In this document: positions 1-6,887 of the stretch, in pieces
Numbering within the stretch: the first letter of the stretch is position 1
Layout: the number at the start of each line of letters is the position of its first letter
Assembly (NCBI GenBank): GCA_947461645.1
Contig: CANHMN010000026.1
Coordinates: 1-12,290, forward strand
Direction of reading: 5' to 3'
Origin: Chitinophagaceae bacterium
GTDB taxonomy: Bacteria > Bacteroidota > Bacteroidia > Chitinophagales > Chitinophagaceae
Length of the DNA: 12,290 nucleotides
The notes under the pieces: model-generated
Told to the model about the DNA's origin: nothing
The model's input: only the letters and a program-made list of their open reading frames with translations
Database searches by the model: none
Made by a program: the position numbers and the translations under genes

Positions 1-1064
1 TCTTCTTCATCAAATTCGTCTTTAATTTCCCCGATGATCTCCTCCAGAATATCCTCCATGGTAACAATACCGGAGGTTCCACCAAACTCATCTACCACTA
101 CTGCAAAATGGATGCGTTTAGACCTGAATTCTTGCAACAAATCTTCAATTAATTTCTGCTCATGTACAAAATAGGGAGGCCTAATTAAATGATGCCATTG
201 ATAATCATTCGGCTGATCAAGGTAAGGCAATAAATCCTTCATGTGCAATACACCGGTGACTTCATCAAGATTGTTTCGGTAAACCGGAAGCCTTGAGTAA
301 TGAAGGTCTTCGGAAATCTTGATAATCTCATGAAAAGCAAGACTGGACTCTATTCCACTTACGTCCAATCGTGTTCTCATAACTTGCTTTACTTGCGTAT
401 CACCAAATTTTCTGATGCCTTTAAGAATTTGTTTTTCTTCCACAGTGGCTTCATGTTCGGGCAGCAAATCGATAGCATAGTCAAGGTTGCTGTTGTCCAG
501 ACCTGCGTTTTTGGAATACGCTACTTTTTGCTCGATGCTGTCGCTGAATTGAACAAACCTTTTGCTCAATCTGCTGAAAATGCTGTTGAAAACATCTATG
601 ATAAGCGAAGCATTGGATGCGAACCAAATTTTATGGTGTGTGGCCCAAACTTTAGGCAACACTTCAGCAAAGAGCACCAAAAGAAAAGTTACCGAAAGCA
701 CTTTAATAATAAAATCGAGCAATGGACTGAGACCGTAATCCTTTAACCAATCATGCAACAACAAATTCGAAATCAGAATGATGCCGATATTGATAAAACT
801 ATTGGCAATTAGCATGGTGGCCAACAATGTTTTTGGTTGCTCCAGCAACATCACTATTCTTCTGTAAGAAGGTTGTTTTCTGGTTTTTAAAATATTGATG
901 TCCTTTGAAGTTAACGAGAAGAAGGCAACTTCACTACCTGCCAGAAAAAAAGAAAGCACTAAAAGGAAAAGTGTTGCAATCAACAGTACCGTAGTACCTG
1001 CAGTGTTGATTGATAAAAAGTTGAAACAATATAACCCAGATGTGAGTCCCGAATGATAATCCAA
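1..1064 (-). CDS. gldE: Gliding motility-associated protein GldE (CNNM/CBS membrane protein), 3' end off window
   Basis: Polytopic inner-membrane protein of the CNNM (DUF21)-CBS-CorC family; in Bacteroidota GldE works with GldD in gliding and type IX secretion. 354 residues are visible. A hydrophobic segment lies at about residues 24-42, followed by the DUF21 signature GSEVAFFSL (43-51), the polar membrane motif LIANSFINIG (85-94), a membrane stretch around 118-133 and FAEVLPK (132-138). A CBS pair fills about 210-350 (SRLPVY; VVVDEFGGTSGIVTMEDIL). The CorC domain would lie past the left edge. No in-frame ATG exists between the stop at 1122-1124 and the conserved domain. I choose TTG at 1064, giving a product starting M-D-Y-H, because GldE proteins commonly start close to their first membrane helix; TTG at 1085 is the alternative. 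The mutY stop is 89 bp upstream on the same strand. GldE rather than a generic CorC protein is supported by the mutY neighbourhood. Confidence 0.85.
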   Translation of the reverse strand, partial: MDYHSGLTSGLYCFNFLSINTAGTTVLLIATLFLLVLSFFLAGSEVAFFSLTSKDINILKTRKQPSYRRIVMLLEQPKTLLATMLIANSFINIGIILISNLLLHDWLKDYGLSPLLDFIIKVLSVTFLLVLFAEVLPKVWATHHKIWFASNASLIIDVFNSIFSRLSKRFVQFSDSIEQKVAYSKNAGLDNSNLDYAIDLLPEHEATVEEKQILKGIRKFGDTQVKQVMRTRLDVSGIESSLAFHEIIKISEDLHYSRLPVYRNNLDEVTGVLHMKDLLPYLDQPNDYQWHHLIRPPYFVHEQKLIEDLLQEFRSKRIHFAVVVDEFGGTSGIVTMEDILEEIIGEIKDEFDEE

Positions 1065-1102
1065 AATGCTGCTTTTAATGAACAATATGCTTTTAAGCCT
1101 TA

Positions 1103-1130
1103 CAAATGTATAAAAAAATGGTTAACCAAA
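1103..1130 (-). promoter_or_regulatory. Candidate gldE promoter with overlapping 10-bp palindrome
   Basis: On the minus strand TTTG (1130-1127) is followed after 16 nt by TACATTTG (1110-1103), an exact match to the Bacteroidota -7 box TAnnTTTG. The spacing is shorter than the usual 17-23 nt, which lowers confidence. The perfect palindrome TGGTTAACCA (1119-1128) sits between the two elements. Transcription would begin near 1097, about 33 nt before the TTG start. Confidence 0.35.
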
Positions 1131-1153
1131 TTAGGTATAGTCATTGGTAAAAA

Positions 1154-2236
1154 TCAATCTGAAGTAAAGCAGCTTTTAAGATAATTGGCAATTACACGGG
1201 GAAAGCCCAAATCTTTAATCTTGTCTTGAGCAATCCATTCATAACCATCCTCCATCACGAATAATTTTGATAGTTGAAGGTGTAAAAAACTAACATGAAC
1301 GGTCTGGTGGGTAAGCTGCTGCGTATAGCTTGGGGAAATTTTTGTAAGCTTGGTTTTGGGATGATGAAATACTTCTTTAATTACCTGACGTGCCATTTTC
1401 TCCGGTTTGGCCTTAGCCGAGACTTCGGTAAGGTGAAAGGCATAAAGTCCTCTCCAAATGTCTTTTTCAGTTCTTCTTTTTACCAGCAATTTATCTTTGT
1501 AAAAGGCAAGGGTAAAATAAAACCACCTTTCTTTCTTTTGAATGGTTTTGTTCTTTATCGGTAAAGCCGAGACTTTATTTGTGTTAAAAGCCACGCACAA
1601 CCCTGAAAGCGGACAGCTTTCGCAAATTGGCGCTTTAGGTTTGCAAACAGTTGCCCCGAAATCCATTATAGCCTGGTTGTAGAGCGCAGGTTTTTTTTTA
1701 TCCAGCAGCGAATCTGCCAGTTCTGCAAAAAAGAGTTTTCCTTTGGTAGAATCTATAGGAACGTTTATCCCAAAAAACCGAGATAAAATTCTGGTTACGT
1801 TACCATCAACTACGGCATGCGGCAAATCGTAGGCGAAAGAGGCTATCGCCGCAGCAGTATAGGGTCCCACACCTTTAAGAGACAAAATGGAAGAATAGTT
1901 TTTGGGGAATTTTCCTCTTAATTCACTGGATATGAATCGTGCTGTAAATAGTAAGTTCCTGCACCTGTTGTAATAACCCAAACCTTCCCATAATTTAAAC
2001 ACCTCTTTTTCATCAGCCTTGGAAAGTGCTATAACATTTGGATATTTTTTTATAAAATCCAAATAATAGGAAGTCCCTTGCTCTACCCTGGTTTGTTGCA
2101 ATATGATTTCGCTTAGCCAGATTTTATAAGGATCTTTTACCCCTTTCCATGGCATATTCCTATTGTTAGCTATATGATGCCATTCCAACAAGTTTTTCTG
2201 AAAAAAGGAGCCGTTTGTTAAAGCCTTGGGAGACAT
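1154..2236 (-). CDS. mutY: A/G-specific adenine DNA glycosylase MutY
   Basis: Removes adenine mispaired with 8-oxoguanine, in the GO repair pathway with MutM and MutT. From the ATG at 2236 the protein has 360 residues, normal for MutY. Seen: catalytic Glu43 in LSEIILQQTRV; helix-hairpin-helix LKGVGPYTAAA (about 120-130); catalytic Asp144 in VVDGNVTR; and the 4Fe-4S cysteines 198, 205, 208 and 214 in exact C-X6-C-X2-C-X5-C spacing. A NUDIX-like 8-oxoG-reading domain covers about 235-353, with Leu-Thr-His (308-310) where E. coli MutY has Phe-Ser-His. An in-frame TTG seven codons upstream is rejected because it lies inside the -7 promoter box. The gene is divergent from the HU gene, with 97 bp between starts, and precedes gldE on the same strand. 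All catalytic and cluster residues are present, so it should be active. Confidence 0.97.
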   Translation of the reverse strand: MSPKALTNGSFFQKNLLEWHHIANNRNMPWKGVKDPYKIWLSEIILQQTRVEQGTSYYLDFIKKYPNVIALSKADEKEVFKLWEGLGYYNRCRNLLFTARFISSELRGKFPKNYSSILSLKGVGPYTAAAIASFAYDLPHAVVDGNVTRILSRFFGINVPIDSTKGKLFFAELADSLLDKKKPALYNQAIMDFGATVCKPKAPICESCPLSGLCVAFNTNKVSALPIKNKTIQKKERWFYFTLAFYKDKLLVKRRTEKDIWRGLYAFHLTEVSAKAKPEKMARQVIKEVFHHPKTKLTKISPSYTQQLTHQTVHVSFLHLQLSKLFVMEDGYEWIAQDKIKDLGFPRVIANYLKSCFTSD

Positions 2237-2254
2237 TATTTTGACAATTATGCA

Positions 2255-2262
2255 CAAACCTA
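2255..2262 (-). promoter_or_regulatory. -7 promoter box of mutY
   Basis: TAGGTTTG on the minus strand matches TAnnTTTG exactly. A transcript would begin around 2249, giving a leader of about a dozen bases before the ATG at 2236. I find no TTG/TTTG -33 element at 17-23 nt upstream, so this is a half-site match only. Confidence 0.45.
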
Positions 2263-2333
2263 TTGATAATCACCAACTTAATTTTTATTTTTTAAAAAAT
2301 ATTTCTTAATTTACTATTCCAAATTGTTTAAAT

Positions 2334-2657
2334 ATGAGAAAAGCTGATTTAATCAACAAAATTGCAACCGAAACCGGAATACAAAAAGTTGACGTTATGG
2401 TGACTGTTGAAAGAATGATTCGTGAAATAAAGAGCACACTCGCAAACGGCGAAAACCTCTACATTCGTGGATTTGGAAGCTTTATCATTAAAAAGAGAGC
2501 TGCAAAAATCGGTCGGAACATTAAAAAAAATGTTTCTGTTGAAATTCCTGAACATTTTATTCCTGCATTCAAACCCTCCAAAGAATTTTTACAGGAAATA
2601 AAATCCTCCCCAAACATTAAAGAAGCGCCCGAAGTAAAAGACGATAACGAGGAATAA
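2334..2657 (+). CDS. HU/IHF-family DNA-binding protein
   Basis: Small nucleoid-associated protein expected to act as a dimer that bends DNA. Its 107 residues follow the HU fold: N-terminal helices (MRKADLINKIA, 1-11; helix about 18-38), the family core IRGFGSF (44-50), a basic beta-arm (52-75) and the C-terminal helix motif AFKPSKEF (78-85). Two departures from textbook HU are visible. The DNA-intercalating proline of the arm-tip R-N-P motif is replaced by isoleucine (R61-N62-I63), and an acidic tail of about 15 residues (ending DDNEE) follows the normal end of the fold. The ATG start has no Shine-Dalgarno, only an A/T-rich leader. It is divergent from mutY, and the TPR gene follows after 41 bp, so the two may be co-transcribed. 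Whether it is closer to HU or to IHF cannot be decided by eye. Confidence 0.9.
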   Translation: MRKADLINKIATETGIQKVDVMVTVERMIREIKSTLANGENLYIRGFGSFIIKKRAAKIGRNIKKNVSVEIPEHFIPAFKPSKEFLQEIKSSPNIKEAPEVKDDNEE

Positions 2658-2659
2658 GC

Positions 2660-2667
2660 TAACTTTG
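2660..2667 (+). promoter_or_regulatory. Possible internal -7 box for the TPR gene
   Basis: TAACTTTG, immediately after the HU stop codon, matches TAnnTTTG and would start a transcript about 26 nt before the TPR gene. No -33 TTG is present at the expected distance, so read-through from the HU promoter is equally possible. Confidence 0.25.
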
Positions 2668-2698
2668 CTTCTCCCGACTTGAAAATCCGGGCTTTATA

Positions 2699-3547
2699 AT
2701 GAAGAAGCAAATTATTGTCTCAATAGTGGCTTTGTCCACCCTCCTTCTGCTTTTCTGGTTTGGTAAAACTTCAACGGATACAAAGGTTGAAGCAAAATTG
2801 ACCGAAAAAAAATCAGAAAGTTTTAGTATTCAGTCTTTTATAGATTCTAAAAGAAATAATGTTTCTGCTGAATTGTCAAAATCTATTGCCTCTTATGAAA
2901 AACTTTTGGCAGAAAACAGCACGAAAGAAGCCAAAATTCAATCATTAACTACCCTGGCAAATTTGTATAAAGACAGTCTTTCCTTTCCTGAGGCTTATTT
3001 ATACTATACTTCCTCTGCTGCAAAGTTGGATAATTCAGAAAAAAACCTCACCTTCGCAGCCCAATTATTTTTAAGTCAGCTCAGAGGTGAACAAGACGAA
3101 TTAAAATTGGATTGGGAAACAGGTGAAGCTATCTCTCTTTTTGAAAAAGCTTTGATGCTAAATCCTGATAATGATGATCTTAAAATAGGGTTGGCAGGTT
3201 GTTACATTTTTGGCAAAGGCAGAAATGGAGATCCTCAACAAACCATGAAAGGCATTCAAGAGCTTTTAGGTGTGGTTAGAAAAGATTCTACCAACATGAA
3301 GGCTCAACTTTTGTTAGGAATCGGAGGATATGTTTCCGGCCAACACGACAAAGCCATTTCAAGGTTGTTGAAAGTAGTTGAAGCTCAACCGGAAAACGTT
3401 GAGGCCATTGCTTTTTTAGCTGATACTTATGCTGCTAAAGGAGAAAAAGCTGAAGCGGTTAAATGGTATAAAATCAGCAAGAGATTGGTCAATGATGATC
3501 ATTACTCCAAAGAGGTTGATGACCGAATAACTGAATTAGAAAAATAA
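2699..3547 (+). CDS. Membrane-anchored tetratricopeptide-repeat protein
   Basis: A 282-residue protein with a single hydrophobic N-terminal segment (IIVSIVALSTLLLLFWF, 5-21) after two lysines. It has no lipobox and no clear signal-peptidase site, so it is probably anchored in the inner membrane with the rest in the periplasm. A Lys/Ser/Glu-rich linker (about 25-60) leads into helical repeats that I read as TPR units near 78-111, 141-160, 180-196, 200-233 and 234-267; the last two are the clearest (ALMLNP-type and VEAQPENVEAIAFLADTY). TPRs bind proteins, so a scaffold or assembly role is likely, but the partner is unknown. It sits between the HU gene and the AURKAIP1/COX24-type and RNase genes in one direction; I recall TPR genes in this position in other Bacteroidota. 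No enzymatic motif is seen. Confidence 0.8.
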   Translation: MKKQIIVSIVALSTLLLLFWFGKTSTDTKVEAKLTEKKSESFSIQSFIDSKRNNVSAELSKSIASYEKLLAENSTKEAKIQSLTTLANLYKDSLSFPEAYLYYTSSAAKLDNSEKNLTFAAQLFLSQLRGEQDELKLDWETGEAISLFEKALMLNPDNDDLKIGLAGCYIFGKGRNGDPQQTMKGIQELLGVVRKDSTNMKAQLLLGIGGYVSGQHDKAISRLLKVVEAQPENVEAIAFLADTYAAKGEKAEAVKWYKISKRLVNDDHYSKEVDDRITELEK

Positions 3548-3591
3548 GATTTTAATATTATTATATTTCGTTAACACAAAAAGACTTGATT

Positions 3592-3681
3592 ATGCCTTGT
3601 GGTAAAAAGAGAAAACGTCATAAAATCGCTACTCATAAGCGTAAAAAACGTTTGAGAAAGAATCGTCACAAAAAGAAGTAA
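3592..3681 (+). CDS. AURKAIP1/COX24-domain small basic protein (mS38-like)
   Basis: A 29-residue ORF starting MPCGKKRKRHK and ending RKNRHKKK, with about 20 Lys/Arg/His residues and no acidic ones. I recognise it as the short Bacteroidota protein of the AURKAIP1/COX24 domain family, whose mitochondrial member mS38 is a small-subunit ribosomal protein. A ribosome-bound role is therefore inferred, not seen. The ATG lies 44 bp after the TPR stop. A near-match to the -7 box (TATATTTC, 3562-3569) lies just upstream, so it may have its own promoter. It is short enough to be missed by many gene finders, but the composition and the exact start-to-stop match to the family as I remember it make a chance ORF unlikely. 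The rng gene follows 174 bp downstream. Confidence 0.85.
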   Translation: MPCGKKRKRHKIATHKRKKRLRKNRHKKK

Positions 3682-3806
3682 AGATCTGATCACACTGATC
3701 CTCTTTCTTATTTTAGTTATTTGATGTGCCCTTAATTTATTATTGGGGGCCATCTTTTCTTATTGGTACATTCCTGTATTTAAGATTTTAATTTTAAAAA
3801 CTTGTA

Positions 3807-3861
3807 ATGTCCAACCTATCATAATGCATAATGGTCTACTATCAAACATAGTAAATTGACC
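3807..3861 (+). promoter_or_regulatory. rng leader: two chained micro-ORFs and a start-codon hairpin
   Basis: Micro-ORF 1 (3807-3824, MSNLS) ends in TAA, whose last A is the first base of the ATG of micro-ORF 2 (TAATG overlap). Micro-ORF 2 (3824-3859, MHNGLLSNIVN) ends in TGA overlapping the rng TTG start (TTGA). The same DNA can fold: TACTAT (3837-3842) pairs with ATAGTA (3848-3853) over a 5-nt loop, and GGTC (3833-3836) pairs with GACC (3858-3861), trapping the TTG start. The geometry suggests translational coupling, but no expression evidence can be read from sequence. Confidence 0.4.
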
Positions 3862-5403
3862 AAAGAACTCATTATTAATGTAAGTCCTCATGGGGTGGAA
3901 ATCGCTCTGCTAGAAGACAAACAGCTTGTAGAATTACACAACGAAAAAGCGGATGCCAACTTTGCGGTTGGAGACCTGTATCTTGGTAAAGTAAAGAAAC
4001 TGATTCCAGGATTAAACGCTGCATTCGTGGATGTAGGTTATGAAAAGGATGCTTTTCTGCATTACACAGATCTTAGCCCTTATGTCAGGTCTGTGCTAAA
4101 ATTCACCAAACAATCCATTCTACAAAGCAAAACAAACCCGCACGACTTTTCCAATTTCAAAGTAGAGCCTGAAATTATCAAGACAGGAAAAATCAATGAA
4201 ATTCTTACCGGAAAGCCCAACATTCTTGTACAAATTCTCAAAGAACCAATAGCCGCCAAAGGCCCAAGACTCACATGTGAACTTTCTTTGGCAGGAAGAT
4301 TTGTGGTGGTTACCCCTTTCAACGATGTTATTGCCGTATCCAGAAAAATTCATTCTGCGGAGGAAAGAAAAAGACTTCAAAAAATTATAGAGGCTGTTAA
4401 ACCCAAGAATCTGGGTGTGATTGTTCGTACCGCAGCTGAGGGTATGAATACTGCTGAACTTCACGAAGACTTATTGAGCCTTGAAAAAACCTGGAAAACA
4501 ATTCAAAAAAATCTTTCCGGTGCAGTTGCTCCTGCTAGAATATTGAGTGAACAGAAAAAAACCAACAGTATCTTAAGAGATTTGCTCAATGCCGATTTCA
4601 ACAGAATAGCCGTTAACGATAAAAAAATCTTTGCGGATACCAAAGCTTATCTTCAGCGCATTGCTCCGGATAAAACAGATATTGTTTCTTTTCACAACAA
4701 TACGTCCTCTGTTTTTGATCTTTTCGGAGTTACCAAACAAATCAAAGCATCGTTTGGTAAAACAGTAAACCTGCCAAGTGGCGCTTACCTCATCATAGAG
4801 CATACAGAAGCATTACATGTTATTGATGTAAACAGCGGATACAAAAGCGTAAGCAACAATCAGGAAGAAAATGCCCTTGAAACCAATCTGGAAGCTGCAG
4901 CTGAAATAGCCAGACAACTCAGGCTCAGAGATCTTGGAGGCATCATCGTTATTGATTTCATTGACATGAAATTAATGGATAACAAGAAAAAGCTAGCTGA
5001 TGCAATGGAAGCGTTGATGAAGCCCGACAGAGCAAAGCATGCTGTTCTTCCTATCACCAAATTTGGTCTCATGCAAATCACCCGTCAACGCATGAAACCC
5101 GAAATGAACATCAACACAACTGAGGTTTGTCCGAGTTGCAATGGCACAGGCACCATTTCTTCTTCGTTGATATTCGAAGATGAAATTTTCAAAAACCTCA
5201 ATTACCTGATTACTCAGAAACATAAAAGTCTTACCATTGCTGTTCATCCTATTATGTACACCTACCTCACGAGCGGCTTCCCTTCAATTCGATTGAAATG
5301 GTGGTGGAGATTCAAGCAAAGAATAAAAATTGTTTCTGATAACACTTACAGCTTAACAGAATTTCACTTCTTTGATGAAAACGAGGAAGAAATTAAACTG
5401 TAA
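3856..5403 (+). CDS. rng: Ribonuclease E/G family endoribonuclease
   Basis: Single-strand-specific endoribonuclease for rRNA/tRNA maturation and mRNA decay. At 515 residues it has the length of RNase G, without the long C-terminal degradosome scaffold of E. coli RNase E. Seen: an S1-type domain within about 35-145 (VGDLYLGKVKKLIPGLNAAFVDVG at its start, shown here as a position only: residues 38-61); the RNase H-like/5'-sensor region; catalytic Asp324 in HVIDVNSG and Asp367 in IVIDFIDM, which bind Mg; and the Zn-link CPSCNGTG (Cys425, Cys428). The start is TTG: the in-frame TAA at 3829-3831 excludes earlier ATGs, and the product then begins MTKELII, as Bacteroidota homologues do. It is the last gene of the plus-strand group and converges on the COG3014 gene with 28 bp between stops. 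Its start region looks regulated (see the leader entry). Confidence 0.95.
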   Translation: MTKELIINVSPHGVEIALLEDKQLVELHNEKADANFAVGDLYLGKVKKLIPGLNAAFVDVGYEKDAFLHYTDLSPYVRSVLKFTKQSILQSKTNPHDFSNFKVEPEIIKTGKINEILTGKPNILVQILKEPIAAKGPRLTCELSLAGRFVVVTPFNDVIAVSRKIHSAEERKRLQKIIEAVKPKNLGVIVRTAAEGMNTAELHEDLLSLEKTWKTIQKNLSGAVAPARILSEQKKTNSILRDLLNADFNRIAVNDKKIFADTKAYLQRIAPDKTDIVSFHNNTSSVFDLFGVTKQIKASFGKTVNLPSGAYLIIEHTEALHVIDVNSGYKSVSNNQEENALETNLEAAAEIARQLRLRDLGGIIVIDFIDMKLMDNKKKLADAMEALMKPDRAKHAVLPITKFGLMQITRQRMKPEMNINTTEVCPSCNGTGTISSSLIFEDEIFKNLNYLITQKHKSLTIAVHPIMYTYLTSGFPSIRLKWWWRFKQRIKIVSDNTYSLTEFHFFDENEEEIKL

Positions 5404-5431
5404 ATAATTTTAGGGGATTCTTTATACGCCA

Positions 5432-6838
5432 TTACTCAAAAGAAATACTTTTTACTTGAACACGGCTAGAACTTTTAACTGTTAGTGTGCGACTTTGATT
5501 GCCCAAGTTGATGTTGATGGTATTCTCTCCTTCGCTCAATGGAATCCTAACATAATGAATATAAGCAGGCAAACTCAGCCAGCTTCTTGTATCTGCTTTT
5601 TCTGAAAATGCTCCCGCAAGGCTTAACAACATAGCACCTGAATTGTCTTCTTTTTTTGATTTTTGCTGTTCCTCATTTTTTTTCTCTTGCTTTTTCTCTG
5701 CTGCTTTTTGAAGTGTTGTTTTAATCAAATACCTGGCAAAGGCTTTGGCAAGATCTTCCAAAAGTCTTTCACGCAAAACAGCGGGAGCCAAATCATTGAG
5801 GCTTTGTATTTTTACCGGCTCATACTGCAAGCCATTATTGTTGATGCGAATGGAGGAATGGCTGTTGTATACCTTTCTGTATATGGGCAACGCAATTCTT
5901 GCCATGCTGAAATCTGATAGTTTACTTTCATTAACGCCGTATGTTCCTGAATTGAAGGGCAGACTAACCGTTTGACCATATTGATCAACAAATTGATAGC
6001 CTCCTCTTTGCCCACCCTTAACTATGGTGTAAACATATTGTTCTTTCACAGGAACAGCCCCTTCTTCGATAAAAAGAATCAATTCATTTTTGATTTCATT
6101 CGTTTCCTTAAAAGTCATTCCAAACAACTTTTCAAACCTTTCTGTTTCAGATGAAAAGCCCATCAAGCTTGCAGTGCGAAGCAAATCTTTTTTTAATTGA
6201 AGAGGCATCTCAACTCCATAATACGTTCCTTTATTGTCAAGAAAAATATTGGCAGCATTTCTGTAGGCGATAAAAGCATTGTTGATATCGCCGGAAGTCT
6301 CATATATTATTCCTTGCAGGTTCAGTGCGAATGGATCTTTGTTGTACCTCTTAGTATTTGTTTTGTATTTTTCAGCCAACCGATCAGAGGCCAATGTAAT
6401 TTTTCTAGCCTCTACCACTGCACTTTCGGTCATGCCAAGATCAAGGTAATTGATTGCCTTATAATAATTAACCAGAAATGGTTCAAAGGGCTCTCCTCTG
6501 TATGTTTCCATCATCGGATTAACCAAATTACTTAGAGCAACATCCTTAGCATTTTTGAAATTAGATTCTAAAAAATCATTGGCGGCGTTGAGATAGGCAT
6601 TGCTTTTTTCAGAGGCATTGAGTTTATGTTGAACTGCTCCTGCTTCTAAATTGTAGAGAAGTCGATTTCTCGATTTCTTCAACAATTTTATTTTGTTGAG
6701 GTCCTCAGATGCTTTGGAAAATTGACCTGAACGATAATGGGTATAATAGGCATCCAAGGATGCGCGATACGTTTTGCAGGAAAAAAACAAAGGCATCATG
6801 AGAAAAACAAATGATGCCTTTATAAAAGGAATTTTCAT
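5432..6838 (-). CDS. COG3014-type TPR lipoprotein
   Basis: A 468-residue predicted lipoprotein. The start is ATG at 6838; a TTG three codons upstream is less likely. A hydrophobic signal segment ends in LFFSC with Cys21 as the probable lipidation site; the lipobox is degenerate. Helical TPR-like repeats occupy about 25-240 (AFIAYRNAANIF near 188-199). A beta-rich part follows, then a Lys/Glu/Gln-rich low-complexity linker (about 377-399) and the C-terminal motif DTRSWLSLP (416-424), which I recall from the uncharacterised COG3014 family. In several bacteria this family is encoded beside LpoB, as here, with 49 bp between the genes, so a role in envelope or peptidoglycan synthesis is inferred only from context. 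Lys-Ser after +1 is compatible with surface or outer-membrane placement but not diagnostic. A terminator-like hairpin lies in the signal-peptide codons. Confidence 0.78.
   Translation of the reverse strand: MKIPFIKASFVFLMMPLFFSCKTYRASLDAYYTHYRSGQFSKASEDLNKIKLLKKSRNRLLYNLEAGAVQHKLNASEKSNAYLNAANDFLESNFKNAKDVALSNLVNPMMETYRGEPFEPFLVNYYKAINYLDLGMTESAVVEARKITLASDRLAEKYKTNTKRYNKDPFALNLQGIIYETSGDINNAFIAYRNAANIFLDNKGTYYGVEMPLQLKKDLLRTASLMGFSSETERFEKLFGMTFKETNEIKNELILFIEEGAVPVKEQYVYTIVKGGQRGGYQFVDQYGQTVSLPFNSGTYGVNESKLSDFSMARIALPIYRKVYNSHSSIRINNNGLQYEPVKIQSLNDLAPAVLRERLLEDLAKAFARYLIKTTLQKAAEKKQEKKNEEQQKSKKEDNSGAMLLSLAGAFSEKADTRSWLSLPAYIHYVRIPLSEGENTININLGNQSRTLTVKSSSRVQVKSISFE
6781..6821 (-). terminator. 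Terminator-like hairpin inside the COG3014 signal-peptide codons
   Basis: On the minus (coding) strand AAAGGCATCAT (6821-6811) and ATGATGCCTTT (6799-6789) form a perfect 11-bp stem over an 11-nt loop, followed by G and seven T (6787-6781). This has the form of an intrinsic terminator but lies about 18-58 nt into the reading frame. It could attenuate the last gene of the cassette or slow early translation. Codon constraint (two Met codons, Phe runs) may also explain it. Confidence 0.4.
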
Positions 6839-6887
6839 GGCGAACAATGGTTTGAACCTTGTTGGAACCGTATAATTTAAAAGCAGA

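Noticed and set aside
300..746. 148-residue open frame on the plus strand
   Set aside because: It is a shadow of gldE on the opposite strand, has no recognisable motif, and gldE conservation explains the open frame.
2237..2257. Seven-residue extension of MutY from a TTG
   Set aside because: The TTG lies inside the -7 promoter box TAGGTTTG, so it would not be in the mRNA.
3682..3745. GATC-rich repeats and GCCC/GGGC pair after the AURKAIP1/COX24-type gene as a terminator
   Set aside because: Stems are only about 4 bp with long loops and no following T run.
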